A stretch of 64,000 nucleotides of DNA from Nitrobacter sp051535215. Lineage in GTDB: Bacteria; Pseudomonadota; Alphaproteobacteria; Rhizobiales; Xanthobacteraceae. This document shows, piece by piece, positions 34,254-43,702 of this stretch (position 1 is the stretch's first letter; every line of letters starts with the position of its first letter). The DNA is taken from positions 1 through 64,000 of the forward strand of contig NZ_JBPPLY010000002.1 of assembly GCF_051535215.1 (NCBI RefSeq). Direction: 5' to 3'. A program made the translations under genes and the position numbers. Below the pieces are notes generated by a model, which was given only the letters and a program-made list of their open reading frames with translations, did no database searches and was not told the DNA's origin.

Positions 34254-34871
34254 ATGAACACTGCAACCAGCCAGGCGACTGCGAAACATATGCTGTCGCT
34301 ACCGAATATCCTCACCTGCGCCCGGATCGCCGCGATTCCGGTGGTGGTGGGTTGCGTCTATGCGCAATCGATCATGGATGGGCCGTTGCGCCTGCGCTGG
34401 GTGGCGCTCGGGGTGTTCATCGCGGCGGGTGTCACGGACTTTCTCGACGGCTACTATGCGCGGATCTGGGATCAGCAATCTGCTTTGGGCAAAATGCTCG
34501 ATCCGATCGCCGACAAGCTCCTGGTCGCCTCCTGCCTGCTGATGCTGGCGGCCGACGGCATCATCCATGGCTGGACGTTGTGGGCGGCGATCGTGATCCT
34601 GTGCCGCGAGATCCTCGTGTCGGGCCTTCGCGAATATCTGGCGGAGTTGCGCGTCAGCGTGCCCGTGACCAAGGTCGCGAAGTGGAAGACCACCGTGCAA
34701 CTGGTTGCGATCGGCTTCCTGCTGGCGGGCGAGGCCGGCGACCTGATATTTCCGTTCGTGACCCAGATCGGGCTTCTGCTGTTGTGGGTCTCTGCGATCT
34801 TCACCATCTATACGGGTTGGGACTATTTCCAGGCTGGTATTCACCACCTCATCGAGGAGGATGAAAAATGA
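34254..34871 (+). CDS. pgsA: CDP-diacylglycerol--glycerol-3-phosphate 3-phosphatidyltransferase
   Basis: Makes phosphatidylglycerol phosphate in the inner membrane. The CDP-alcohol phosphotransferase motif D-x2-DG-x2-AR-x9-G-x3-D-x3-D is complete from D62 (DFLDGYYARIWD through GKMLDPIAD). Several membrane spans in 205 residues. Its TGA overlaps the moaD ATG (ATGA), so it leads a coupled pgsA-moaD-moaE-prmB operon. Confidence 0.94.
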   Translation: MNTATSQATAKHMLSLPNILTCARIAAIPVVVGCVYAQSIMDGPLRLRWVALGVFIAAGVTDFLDGYYARIWDQQSALGKMLDPIADKLLVASCLLMLAADGIIHGWTLWAAIVILCREILVSGLREYLAELRVSVPVTKVAKWKTTVQLVAIGFLLAGEAGDLIFPFVTQIGLLLLWVSAIFTIYTGWDYFQAGIHHLIEEDEK

Positions 34872-35119
34872 AGGTGCTGTATTTCGCCTGGGTGCGCGAA
34901 CGGGTCGGCAAGGCCGAGGAGGCGCTCGAGCCCCCGGAAGCCGTTGCGACGGTTGCCGATCTGATCGCATGGCTGTCGCAGCGGGGCGATGAATACGCCC
35001 ATGCGTTCGAAAAGCCCAAGGTGATCCGTGCCGCGATCGACCGCATCCACGTCAAGCAGGACACGGCGATCGCAGGCGCGCGCGAGATTGCGTTCTTTCC
35101 GCCGATGACCGGCGGTTGA
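34868..35119 (+). CDS. moaD: molybdopterin synthase sulfur carrier subunit
   Basis: Ubiquitin-like carrier that, as a C-terminal thiocarboxylate, donates sulfur to precursor Z. 83 residues ending in the essential Gly-Gly (PPMTGG). Begins MKVLYFAWVRERVG, typical of MoaD. ATGA overlap with pgsA; moaE follows 21 bases later. Confidence 0.95.
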   Translation: MKVLYFAWVRERVGKAEEALEPPEAVATVADLIAWLSQRGDEYAHAFEKPKVIRAAIDRIHVKQDTAIAGAREIAFFPPMTGG

Positions 35120-35140
35120 TCTGTAAACAGCGGCGTCGCC

Positions 35141-35620
35141 ATGACCGTTCCCGTCACCATTCGTCTGCAGGAAGAGGATTTCGACGTCGCGCGCGAAATC
35201 GCGGCGCTCTCGCGCGGCCGCACCGATATCGGCGCCGTCGTCAGTTTCAGCGGCATCTGCAGAAGCGACAAGGCTGACGGCGAGGGTGGTGACGCGATCG
35301 CCGCACTTGTACTGGAACATTATCCGGGCATGGCGGAGGAAGAGATCGCGCGGCATGCCGAGGAGGCGGTTTTGCGCTGGCCGCTCACCGGCCTCACCGT
35401 CATTCACCGCTTCGGCCGGATCGTGCCGGGCGACAATATCGTTCTGGTGGTGACGGCGTCCGCGCACCGCGAGGCGGCGTTTCATGCGGCCGAGTTCCTG
35501 ATGGACTATCTCAAGACTCGCGCGCCGTTCTGGAAGCGCGAGGAGGGCTCCGTCGGATCAAGTTGGGTTGACGCCCACGATCGCGACGACACGGCTGCGG
35601 CGCGCTGGGCCAAATCCTGA
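35141..35620 (+). CDS. moaE: molybdopterin synthase catalytic subunit
   Basis: Forms molybdopterin with MoaD. Conserved segments include GAVVSFSGICR, LEHYPGMAEEEI, IHRFGRIVPGDNIV and the active-site lysines in KTRAPFWKREE. 159 residues. Its TGA overlaps the ATG of prmB (TGATG). Confidence 0.95.
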   Translation: MTVPVTIRLQEEDFDVAREIAALSRGRTDIGAVVSFSGICRSDKADGEGGDAIAALVLEHYPGMAEEEIARHAEEAVLRWPLTGLTVIHRFGRIVPGDNIVLVVTASAHREAAFHAAEFLMDYLKTRAPFWKREEGSVGSSWVDAHDRDDTAAARWAKS

Positions 35621-36633
35621 TGGCCAAGACCGCCGCGCGCGGCGGACACTCGGAAGCCGCAACCCGCAGTTCAGCCAAAAAACGCCGGCCGGCGCGCGCG
35701 ACCGCCAAATCCGATGTCACCGCTGCGGCTACCGAACTCGCGACGATTTTCGACTATGTCGGCTTCGCCGCCGCAAGGCTCACGCGCGCGCGCGTGACCT
35801 TTGCGCACGGCACCACCGATCCGGTTGCGGAGGCCGCTTTCCTGGTCGGCGAGGCCATGAACCTGCATCCCGACGAGGTCGAGCCGAACGCCGCGCGGCG
35901 CGTGCCGAAGGCCGCAGCCCAACGCATCCTCGGCTGGGTCGAGCAGCGCATCACAACCCGCAAGCCCGCCGCCTATCTCGTCAAGAGAATGTACATGCGC
36001 GGGCTGCCGTTTTATGTCGACGAGCGCGTGATCGTGCCGCGCTCGTTCATCGGCGAAATCCTCGACTCGCATTTCGGTGACGACCATCCGCTGCGTCTGC
36101 GCGATCCGGCAGCCGTGACCCGCGTGCTCGATCTCTGCACCGGCTCGGGATGCCTTGCCATTCTGGCCGCGCGCGCATTTCCGGATGCGAGGATCGACGC
36201 GGCCGACCTGTCGGAAGACGCGCTCGCGGTCGCCGCGCGCAACGTGCGCGAGCACAGTCTGGAAAACCGCATCACGCTGTTGCAAGGCGACCTGTTCGCC
36301 GCGCTCAGGGATCAGCGATACGATCTCATCATCTCGAACCCGCCTTACGTCGATGCGAAAGGCATGGCGGGCTTGCCGCGTGAATGCCTTGCGGAGCCGC
36401 GGATGGCATTCGACGGCGGCGCCGACGGCATCGATCTGGTGCGTCGTATCATCGACGGCGCCAAAGCTCACCTCGCGCCCGGCGGCGGACTTTTATGCGA
36501 GGTCGGCCGCTGCAAGCCGGCGATCGAGAAGGCGTACCCTCGTGCGGAACTTCTCTGGCTCGACACCGAGGAGTCCGAAGGGGAGGTGTTCTGGTTAGAG
36601 GCGGTCAGGCTTGCCGATGTTGTGTCCGCATGA
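35620..36633 (+). CDS. prmB: ribosomal protein L3 N5-glutamine methyltransferase PrmB
   Basis: Methylates a glutamine of ribosomal protein L3. Motif I is LDLCTGSGCLAI and the glutamine-binding motif is NPPYVD from N240. A basic Ala/Lys-rich N-terminal extension of about 35 residues precedes the helical domain. 337 residues. PrmC is the close alternative; RSFIGE and NPPYVDAKGM favour PrmB. It starts within the moaE stop. A terminator lies about 100 bases after its end. Confidence 0.92.
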   Translation: MAKTAARGGHSEAATRSSAKKRRPARATAKSDVTAAATELATIFDYVGFAAARLTRARVTFAHGTTDPVAEAAFLVGEAMNLHPDEVEPNAARRVPKAAAQRILGWVEQRITTRKPAAYLVKRMYMRGLPFYVDERVIVPRSFIGEILDSHFGDDHPLRLRDPAAVTRVLDLCTGSGCLAILAARAFPDARIDAADLSEDALAVAARNVREHSLENRITLLQGDLFAALRDQRYDLIISNPPYVDAKGMAGLPRECLAEPRMAFDGGADGIDLVRRIIDGAKAHLAPGGGLLCEVGRCKPAIEKAYPRAELLWLDTEESEGEVFWLEAVRLADVVSA

Positions 36634-36732
36634 CAAGCCGATCTGGCGCGGTCGATCACCTTGCGTTCGGGCCTCTGGCAAAATCGCCGGAGTTCACTTA
36701 ATTAAGGGCGATCCAGCGAACGACGCATGAGG

Positions 36733-36760
36733 ACCTCCGGCGATACCGTCGGAGGTTTTT
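36733..36760 (+). terminator. Rho-independent terminator after the pgsA-prmB operon
   Basis: Ten-base arms ACCTCCGGCG and CGTCGGAGGT (one G-U pair in RNA) around loop ATAC, directly followed by TTTTT. It lies 99 bases after prmB and 41 bases before the MATE gene. Confidence 0.85.
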
Positions 36761-36800
36761 GTCGTCCGGAAAATGTTCTTCTGTTCGTTCTGCCGTGTTG

Positions 36801-38231
36801 ATGACGGACCAAATGCTTTTTGACGCCCGCCATAGTGTATTCTCGCGCGATCCCTGGCTTGGAGAATTCCGGGCGACGCTGACGCTTGGCTGGCCGCTGG
36901 TCCTCACCAATCTCGCGCAAATTGCACTGACGACAACCGATGTCATTGTGCTGGGCCGCGTCGGTCCCTCCGCGCTGGCCGCGGGAACGCTTGGCGTCAA
37001 TCTCTACTTCGCGATCCTGATTTTCGGCATTGGCATCGTCACCGCGACATCGCCGATGATGGCCGAAGCGTTCGGTCGCAAGCTGCATTCGGTGCGCGAC
37101 GTGCGGCGGACGTTCCGCCAGGGATTATGGGCGTCGGTTCTGATTGCGGTGCCGAGCTGGCTGCTGCTGTGGCATAGCGAGGCGATCCTCATTCTGTTCG
37201 ATCAGGAACCTCAGCTTGCGGCGGATGCTCAGGTGTTCGTGCGCGCATTGCAATGGGGCATGTTGCCGACGCTGGGCTTTATCGCGTTGCGATCGTTCTT
37301 CGCCGCGCTGGAGCGGCCGTTATCGGCCATGCTGGTGACGGCGGCCGCGATCCTGTTCAATATCGCCGCGAATTGGGCGCTGGTGTTCGGTCATCTTGGT
37401 CTGCCCGCGTTAGGGCTGCGTGGTTCCGGCATCGCGACGACATTGTCGAACACCTTCCTGTTCGTCGGGCTGGTGCTGGTGGCAAGCCTTGGCCGCAAGT
37501 TTCGTCGCTTCCATCTGTTCGGCAACTGGTGGCGCGCCGATTGGCCGCGTCTTGTCACGCTGTGGCGCGTCGGTCTGCCGATCGGCGCAGCGCTCGCTTT
37601 CGAGATCACGGTGTTCAACGCCGCGGTATTCCTGATGGGACAGTTCGGCACGGCCTCGATCGCGGCTCACGCCATTGCGATTCAGATCGCCTCGGTCTCC
37701 TTCATGGTGCCGATGGGACTGTCGCAGGCTGCGACGGTGCGCGTCGGCCGCGCTTACGGCGCAGGCGACCGTGACGGGATCACCCGCGCCGGATGGACGT
37801 CCTTCGCGCTGGCGATCGCTTTCATGACCGCGACCAGCGTGTTGATGATCGCCGCGCCGCGATGGCTGATCGGTGCTTTCGTCGACATCAACGATGCGGC
37901 GAATGCCGAGGTGGTCGGACTCGCGGTGTCGTTTCTGACCTGCGCGGCGGTGTTTCAGATTGCCGACGGCGCGCAGGTGGTCGGCGCCGGCATGCTGCGC
38001 GGCCTGCAGGATACCCGCGTGCCGATGATCTATGCCGGTCTTGGCTATTGGGGCTTCGGCATGTCGCTGAGTTTGCTGTTTGCTTTCCGGCTCGGATTTC
38101 AGGGCACCGGCATCTGGATCGGCCTGGCGTCGGGCCTCGCGGCCGTAGCCATCCTGATGATCACGCGTTGGGTCAGACGCGAGCGGCTGGGATTGGTGCC
38201 TCGAAAGACTATGCGATATCGCGAGGCCTGA
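36801..38231 (+). CDS. MATE family multidrug/toxin efflux transporter
   Basis: Cation-coupled exporter in the inner membrane. 476 residues with about twelve hydrophobic spans in two similar halves; NorM-like segments include LGWPLVLTNLAQIALTTTDVI, GLPIGAALAFEITVF and AIQIASVSFMVPMGLSQAATVRVG (given in parts). The start at 36801 is one of two nearby ATGs. Substrates are unknown. It converges with ilvE. Confidence 0.92.
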   Translation: MTDQMLFDARHSVFSRDPWLGEFRATLTLGWPLVLTNLAQIALTTTDVIVLGRVGPSALAAGTLGVNLYFAILIFGIGIVTATSPMMAEAFGRKLHSVRDVRRTFRQGLWASVLIAVPSWLLLWHSEAILILFDQEPQLAADAQVFVRALQWGMLPTLGFIALRSFFAALERPLSAMLVTAAAILFNIAANWALVFGHLGLPALGLRGSGIATTLSNTFLFVGLVLVASLGRKFRRFHLFGNWWRADWPRLVTLWRVGLPIGAALAFEITVFNAAVFLMGQFGTASIAAHAIAIQIASVSFMVPMGLSQAATVRVGRAYGAGDRDGITRAGWTSFALAIAFMTATSVLMIAAPRWLIGAFVDINDAANAEVVGLAVSFLTCAAVFQIADGAQVVGAGMLRGLQDTRVPMIYAGLGYWGFGMSLSLLFAFRLGFQGTGIWIGLASGLAAVAILMITRWVRRERLGLVPRKTMRYREA

Positions 38232-38266
38232 CTCGGTTGAGCCGACAACTATGCGCGCGTGGCCGG

Positions 38267-39379
38267 TCACAGCACCTTGCGGGTCCAGTCGTGCGTATCC
38301 GCCGCGCGTCCGTACTGGACATCGACCAGTTTCTTGCGGAAGCCCATCGCGACGGGACCGGCGGCGCCGCCATTGATGGTGAAATCGCCGTGGGTCGAGC
38401 ACACCTTGCCGATCGGAGAAACGACGGCGGCGGTGCCGCAGGCGAAGGCTTCTTTCAGCCTGCCGCTGGCGGCGTCATTGCGCCACTGGTCGATCGTGTA
38501 GGGTTCCTCGCGCACGTGCGTGCCGGACTCTTTGGCGAGCGTGATGATCGAATCGCGGGTGATGCCCGGCAGAATGGTACCGAGCGGTGGCGTCGAGAGT
38601 GAGCCGTCGTCGAACACGAAGAAGATATTCATGCCGCCGAGTTCCTCGATGTAGCGGCGTTCGATCGCGTCCAGGAAGACGACCTGATCGCAGCCGCGAT
38701 CGATGGCTTCGGCCTGCGCACGCAGACTGGCGGCATAGTTGCCACCGCATTTGACGGCGCCGGTGCCGCCGACCGCCGCGCGCGTGTAATTCTCCGACAC
38801 CCAGATCGAGACTGGCGCCGGCCCGCCCTTGAAATAGGAACCGACCGGCGATGCGATCACCGCGAAGATGTATTCCGCCGATGGCTTGACGCCGAGAAAG
38901 ACTTCGTTGGCGATCATGAAGGGCCGCAGGTACAGGCTGCCTTCACCGCCGGGAATCCAGTCGCGGTCGATGCGGACGAGTTGCTCGATGGCTTCGATGA
39001 ACACGGGCTCGGGCAGCGCCGCCATCGCCATGCGCTCGGCCGAATTGCGAAAGCGTCTTGCGTTGGCGTCCGGACGAAACAGGTTCACGCCGCCGTCGTC
39101 ACGCTTGTAGGCCTTCAGACCTTCGAAAATCTCCTGCGCGTAGTGCAGGACGGCGGTCGCCGGATCGAGCGGGAAGCTGGCGCGCGCTTCGACCCGCGCG
39201 CCGTGCCAGCCGTTCGCGTGATTGTAGCGTACCACCGCCATGTGATCGGTGAACACCCGGCCGAAGCCGGGATCTGCGAGCTTTGCTTCGCGCACGGTCG
39301 CGGGCGTCGGACTGACCGTCGGCTGGACATCGAATGTCAACGACACCGCGCCATCGGTTTTTTCGAACGAAGCTCTCAT
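38267..39379 (-). CDS. ilvE: branched-chain amino acid aminotransferase
   Basis: Interconverts leucine, isoleucine and valine with their 2-oxo acids. Fold-type IV PLP enzyme with Schiff-base lysine K210 (GAVKCGGNYAASL), FEGLKAYKRDDG and TPPLGTILPGITRDSII. 370 residues from the ATG at 39379; the in-frame extension is not supported. It diverges from the petP-petR operon. Confidence 0.95.
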   Translation of the reverse strand: MRASFEKTDGAVSLTFDVQPTVSPTPATVREAKLADPGFGRVFTDHMAVVRYNHANGWHGARVEARASFPLDPATAVLHYAQEIFEGLKAYKRDDGGVNLFRPDANARRFRNSAERMAMAALPEPVFIEAIEQLVRIDRDWIPGGEGSLYLRPFMIANEVFLGVKPSAEYIFAVIASPVGSYFKGGPAPVSIWVSENYTRAAVGGTGAVKCGGNYAASLRAQAEAIDRGCDQVVFLDAIERRYIEELGGMNIFFVFDDGSLSTPPLGTILPGITRDSIITLAKESGTHVREEPYTIDQWRNDAASGRLKEAFACGTAAVVSPIGKVCSTHGDFTINGGAAGPVAMGFRKKLVDVQYGRAADTHDWTRKVL

Positions 39380-39589
39380 GGTGTTCTCCGGCTTGAAAGA
39401 GTCTTCGCGTTGCAGGCTATTGCCGCTCCGCGAAGTCCGGTTTCCGCTTTGGCGGACGGCGCGAAGTCCAGTATGTTGCCGAAAGGCAGCTCTACATCGC
39501 ACCGACGAAGGACCGATTGGCCTTGCCGTATGATAGGGCTGATCGGGAATTTCGCGGGACGATATAATATTTCGCAGTGGACGTCCGCC

Positions 39590-39618
39590 TTGTAACATTC
39601 AGACCAAAGATATGTCAA
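39590..39618 (-). promoter_or_regulatory. possible sigma70-type promoter for ilvE
   Basis: On the minus strand TTGACA and TTACAA are separated by 17 bases. The -35 is perfect and the -10 is weak. It would give a leader of about 200 bases before ilvE. Confidence 0.25.
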
Positions 39619-39619
39619 T

Positions 39620-40165
39620 ATGGTTGTCCTAAATTCTCCGACTCGTTCCGGCATGACGTCCGCCGATCCGCAACGGCCCGGCGAACGCCCCGCAGAGACG
39701 CGCTGGGACATCATCGAGTTGCTGTTCTTCGCCTATCGCGACTTTGTCGGCGATCCCGACCATGTGCTGGAAGAATTCGGCTTCGGTCGTGCCCATCATC
39801 GCGTGATGCATTTCGTCTACCGTTATCCCGGGCTTAATGTCGCGGACCTGCTCGAGGTACTGCGCATCACCAAGCAATCGCTGGGGCGGGTTCTCAAGCA
39901 ACTCCTCGATGAAGGCTACATTGTGCAGAAGGCTGGCGACGCCGACAGGCGCCAACGCCTTCTTTTCGCCACCGCGAAAGGCGAGGCGCTAGTGGGGAAA
40001 CTCGCGGGGTTGCAGACCGACCGCATCGTACGTGCGCTGCAAGGTCTCGACGCGTCCGGCGTTGAGGCCGTGCGCAAGTTCCTGCTCGGGATGATCGACC
40101 ACGACGATCCCGACAAGGTGCTGGAGGCGATCCTGCGGGCCGACGGCAAGATGGTGAAGGCATGA
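39620..40165 (+). CDS. petP: MarR-family transcriptional regulator, PetP-like
   Basis: 181-residue winged-helix regulator: HHRVMHFVYRYPGLNVADLLEVLRITKQSLGRVLKQL contains the DNA-binding helices, and DADRRQRLLFATAKG the wing. Gene order MarR, then OmpR-type regulator, matches petP-petR of Rhodobacter, where the pair is needed for cytochrome bc1 expression. Its stop overlaps the next ATG (ATGA). The ATG at 39620 lacks a clear ribosome site; one 11 codons later is possible. Confidence 0.8.
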   Translation: MVVLNSPTRSGMTSADPQRPGERPAETRWDIIELLFFAYRDFVGDPDHVLEEFGFGRAHHRVMHFVYRYPGLNVADLLEVLRITKQSLGRVLKQLLDEGYIVQKAGDADRRQRLLFATAKGEALVGKLAGLQTDRIVRALQGLDASGVEAVRKFLLGMIDHDDPDKVLEAILRADGKMVKA

Positions 40166-40890
40166 CGGGAATGCAAACGGCAGGGATCGCGCGCGCGCCG
40201 GTGAGGCCTGCCGATGACGCCCCGCATCTGCTGCTGGTCGATGACGACCGGCGTATCCGCGATTTGCTGTCGCGTTTTCTGGCGGGGGAGGGTTACCGTG
40301 TCACCACGGCCATGAGCGCCAAGGCGGCCCGCTCGAAACTGCTCGGGCTGCATTTTGACCTGCTGATCCTCGACATCATGATGCCCGGCGAAACTGGCTT
40401 CGATCTCGCCCGCTTCATCCGTGCCTCGTCCGCGGTGCCCATCATCATGCTGACGGCGCGTCACGAGGCCGAGAGTCGCATCGAGGGCTTGCAGATCGGC
40501 GCTGACGACTATCTCGCCAAGCCGTTCGAGCCGCGAGAGCTGGTGCTGCGGATCGGTAATATCCTGAAGCGCACGATGCCGCTGCCGACGGCGCGGACCG
40601 GATCGATCGCGTTCGGGCCGTATGTCTATCATCTGGACCGTGGGGAACTGCGGCAGGGCGACGACGTCATTCATCTCACCGATCGCGAACGCGAGATGCT
40701 GCGGGTGCTGGCCGCCACGCCCGGCGAGACGGTTCGCCGCGGCGAGCTGAACGGCGGAGGCACCGTCAACGAGCGCGCCGTCGATGTTCAGATCAACCGG
40801 CTGCGGCGGAAGATCGAGCGGGATCCGGCCAATCCGCTCTTCCTGCAGGCGGTGCGCGGCGTCGGCTATCGCCTGGTCGCAGCGCCCTGA
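40162..40890 (+). CDS. petR: OmpR-family response regulator, PetR-like
   Basis: 242 residues. Receiver domain with the acidic triad DDD at 27-29, phosphoacceptor D71 (LILDIMMPGETG) and the lysine of LAKPFEP; the C-terminal winged helix includes LTDREREMLRVLAATPGETVRR and RAVDVQINRLRRKIE (in parts). Overlaps petP and is followed seven bases later by a histidine kinase gene, its likely partner. Targets here are not known. Confidence 0.88.
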   Translation: MTGMQTAGIARAPVRPADDAPHLLLVDDDRRIRDLLSRFLAGEGYRVTTAMSAKAARSKLLGLHFDLLILDIMMPGETGFDLARFIRASSAVPIIMLTARHEAESRIEGLQIGADDYLAKPFEPRELVLRIGNILKRTMPLPTARTGSIAFGPYVYHLDRGELRQGDDVIHLTDREREMLRVLAATPGETVRRGELNGGGTVNERAVDVQINRLRRKIERDPANPLFLQAVRGVGYRLVAAP

Positions 40891-40897
40891 GCTGCCG

Positions 40898-42289
40898 ATG
40901 ATGAGCACGCTCGACGCCGGCATGACGCTGATCCGTACAACGTCCCGGCGCGTATCCCTCGCCAATGGCAGGATGGCGCGAGCATTCAAGAACTGGATGC
41001 CCAAGGGCCTCTACGCCCGCGCACTGCTGATCATGATCGTGCCGATGGTGGTGCTGCAATCGGTGGTCGCTTTCGTGTTCATGGAGCGGCACTGGAACAC
41101 GGTGACACGGCGACTGTCGACGGCGGTGGTGCAGGACGTCGCCGCGCTGATCGATATCTACAAGGACTACCCGCAGGACAAGGATCGCGCGACGATCCGG
41201 CGCATCGCGCAGCAGCGGCTGGGGCTCGTGGTCGATTTCCTGCCGCCGGGCGACATGCCGCCGCCCGGGCCGAAGCCGTTCTTCTCGCTGCTCGACCAAT
41301 CGCTGTCGGTGCAGATCAGCAGGCAGATCGGCAAGCCGTTCTGGATCGATACGGTCGGCCGCTCCAGTCTGGTGGAGATCAGGATCCAGCTCGACGACGC
41401 GGTGATGCAGGTCTTCGCGCAGCGTAGCGCCGCTTATGCCTCGAACTCGGAAATCTTCATCTTCTGGATGCTGGGCACGTCATCGATCCTGCTGTTCGTC
41501 GCGGTGCTGTTCCTGCGTAACCAGATCAAGCCGATCCTGCTGCTGGCGGACGCCGCCGAGCGCTTCGGCAAGGGCCGCGATGCGCCGAACTTCCGTCCGC
41601 GGGGCGCGCGCGAGGTCCGGCGCGCCGCACAGGCGTTCATCGAAATGAAGATGCGGATCGAGCGCAGCATCGAGCAGCGCACCGCGATGCTGGCCGGCGT
41701 GTCACATGATCTGCGCACCATCCTGACCCGCTTCAAGCTGGAAATGGCGCTGATCGGCGACAGTCCGGAAGTCGACGGCATGCGCAAGGACGTCGACGAA
41801 ATGCATGGGATGCTTGAGGCCTATCTCGCTTTTGCGCGCGGTGACAGCGGCGAGCAGGCGCAGCCGACCGACATGGCGGCCGCGCTGGAGGATCTGCGCA
41901 GCGATGCCGAGCGCAACGGCCACGCCGCGACCACCAATTTTCAAGGGCTTCCCGTCGTCACCGTCAAGCCGGCTGCGCTCAAGCGCTGCCTCGGCAACCT
42001 GGTGTCGAACGCGGCGCGCCATGCCGACTCCATTGCGATCAACGGCCATCGCGATCACCGCTGGCTCACGGTCATGGTCGACGATGACGGCCCTGGCATC
42101 CCGCAGGATATGCGCGAGGAAGTTTTCAAGCCGTTCCTGCGGCTCGACAGCGCCCGCAATCAGGACGAGGGCGGCTCCGGTCTCGGTCTTGCCATCGCGC
42201 GCGACATCGCGCGCTCCCATGGCGGCGACATCACGCTCGGCGACAGTCCGATGGGGGGCTTGCGCGCGACGGTCCGGGTGCCGGTGTAA
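40898..42289 (+). CDS. membrane sensor histidine kinase (EnvZ-like)
   Basis: 463 residues. Two membrane spans (ALLIMIVPMVVLQSVVAFVF and FWMLGTSSILLFVAVLFL) flank a periplasmic region of about 130 residues. Then HAMP, the H box with H270 (GVSHDLRTILTRF), N box LGNLVSNAARHA, and G boxes DDGPGIP and GSGLGLAIARD. The prolines common after the H are absent, since HDLRT replaces HELRTP, as in EnvZ. Seven bases after petR, so probably its cognate kinase. Signal unknown. Confidence 0.9.
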   Translation: MMSTLDAGMTLIRTTSRRVSLANGRMARAFKNWMPKGLYARALLIMIVPMVVLQSVVAFVFMERHWNTVTRRLSTAVVQDVAALIDIYKDYPQDKDRATIRRIAQQRLGLVVDFLPPGDMPPPGPKPFFSLLDQSLSVQISRQIGKPFWIDTVGRSSLVEIRIQLDDAVMQVFAQRSAAYASNSEIFIFWMLGTSSILLFVAVLFLRNQIKPILLLADAAERFGKGRDAPNFRPRGAREVRRAAQAFIEMKMRIERSIEQRTAMLAGVSHDLRTILTRFKLEMALIGDSPEVDGMRKDVDEMHGMLEAYLAFARGDSGEQAQPTDMAAALEDLRSDAERNGHAATTNFQGLPVVTVKPAALKRCLGNLVSNAARHADSIAINGHRDHRWLTVMVDDDGPGIPQDMREEVFKPFLRLDSARNQDEGGSGLGLAIARDIARSHGGDITLGDSPMGGLRATVRVPV

Positions 42290-42484
42290 CGGCAACTAGC
42301 GTCCGTTTCCTCGCTGCGAAGAAATCCGGTTTCGACTGTTTGCCACTTTGAGAGGTCATGCTCTGGCTTTCCCGCGTCGCGGCCCCACATTGTAATCAAG
42401 CCAGTTTTAAATCGAGCCCGTTCTGGCAGGCGCGCATAACACTCTGCGGCCTCGGGACAGCCTCGAGTCGAAGGAGCGAGCGGT

Positions 42485-43702
42485 ATGGATGGCTCGGTTC
42501 AACTCGAAATGCGCTTCGGCGCCTCCAATTATGCGCCGATGCCGGTTACTCTCGCGCGTGGCAAGGGCGTCTATCTCTGGGATGAAAACGGGCGGCGCTA
42601 CATCGACATGATGGGCGCCTATTCGGCGGCGAGCTTCGGGCACTGTCATCCACGGTTGGTGCAGGCGCTCACCGATCAGGCGCGGCAACTCGACACGATT
42701 TCGCGCGCTTATTACAGCGATCGTCTCGGCGCCTTTCTCGGCCGTGCCTGCGCGCTGACCGGGATGGATCAGGCGTTGCCGATGAACAGCGGCGCGGAAG
42801 CAGTAGAGACGGCACTCAAGGCCGCGCGTAAATGGGCCTACACCGTCAAGCGAGTGCCGGCCGACCGCGCCGAAATCATCGTGTGCGACGGCAATTTTCA
42901 CGGCCGCACCATCGCCATCGTCGGTTTCTCATCCGTACCGCAATATCGCGACGGTTTTGGGCCGTTTCCACTCGGGTTCAGGTCGGTGCCGTTCGGCGAC
43001 GCGGCGGCGCTCCGGGCGGCGATCACGCCGAACACCGCGGCCTTCCTGGTCGAGCCGATCCAGGGCGAGGGCGGCATCAATGTGCCGCCGCCGGGCTATC
43101 TTGCCGAGGTGGCGCGCATCTGCCGGGAGCAAAACGTCCTGCTGATCTGCGACGAGATTCAATCCGGACTCGGTCGTACCGGCAAGCTCCTGGCCTGCCA
43201 GCACGACGGCGTGAAGCCGGATGCGGTGACGCTGGGCAAGGCGCTGGGCGGCGGTCTTCTGCCGGTGTCGTTGTTTCTGGCGCGCCGCGATGTGATGCAG
43301 GTGTTTAAGCCCGGCGATCACGGCAGCACTTTCGGCGGCAATCCGATCGCCGCGGCGGTCGGGCTGGCGGCGCTCGATACGCTGATCGAGGAGAATTTGA
43401 TCGAGCGATCGGCCCGCCTCGGCGCGCATCTGCTCATCCGGCTCGCCGCGATCAGGAATCCGATCATCCGCGAGGTGCGCGGGCGCGGATTGTTCGCCGG
43501 CGTCGAGTTGGATCGCAATCTCGCCAGCGCGGCGACGGTTGCGACGCGGCTGTTGCAGGCCGGCGTGCTGACCAAGGACACGCACCGCAACACCGTTCGC
43601 TTCGCACCGCCGCTGATTATCGAGGAATCCGAGATCGATTGGGCGGCGGATCGCGTCGCCGAGGTGCTGGACGAATTCGCTCGCGCGGACGTGCATCCCT
43701 AG
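42485..43702 (+). CDS. rocD: ornithine--oxo-acid transaminase
   Basis: Converts ornithine and 2-oxoglutarate to glutamate semialdehyde (which cyclises to pyrroline-5-carboxylate) and glutamate. Class III PLP fold; Schiff-base K252 (VTLGKALGGG), FHGRTIAIVGFS, CDEIQSGLGRTGK. 405 residues. AAGGAG lies ten bases before the ATG. The TAG stop is part of a CTAG that begins a palindromic repeat. ProC, which uses the product, is encoded 2 kb away. Confidence 0.93.
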   Translation: MDGSVQLEMRFGASNYAPMPVTLARGKGVYLWDENGRRYIDMMGAYSAASFGHCHPRLVQALTDQARQLDTISRAYYSDRLGAFLGRACALTGMDQALPMNSGAEAVETALKAARKWAYTVKRVPADRAEIIVCDGNFHGRTIAIVGFSSVPQYRDGFGPFPLGFRSVPFGDAAALRAAITPNTAAFLVEPIQGEGGINVPPPGYLAEVARICREQNVLLICDEIQSGLGRTGKLLACQHDGVKPDAVTLGKALGGGLLPVSLFLARRDVMQVFKPGDHGSTFGGNPIAAAVGLAALDTLIEENLIERSARLGAHLLIRLAAIRNPIIREVRGRGLFAGVELDRNLASAATVATRLLQAGVLTKDTHRNTVRFAPPLIIEESEIDWAADRVAEVLDEFARADVHP

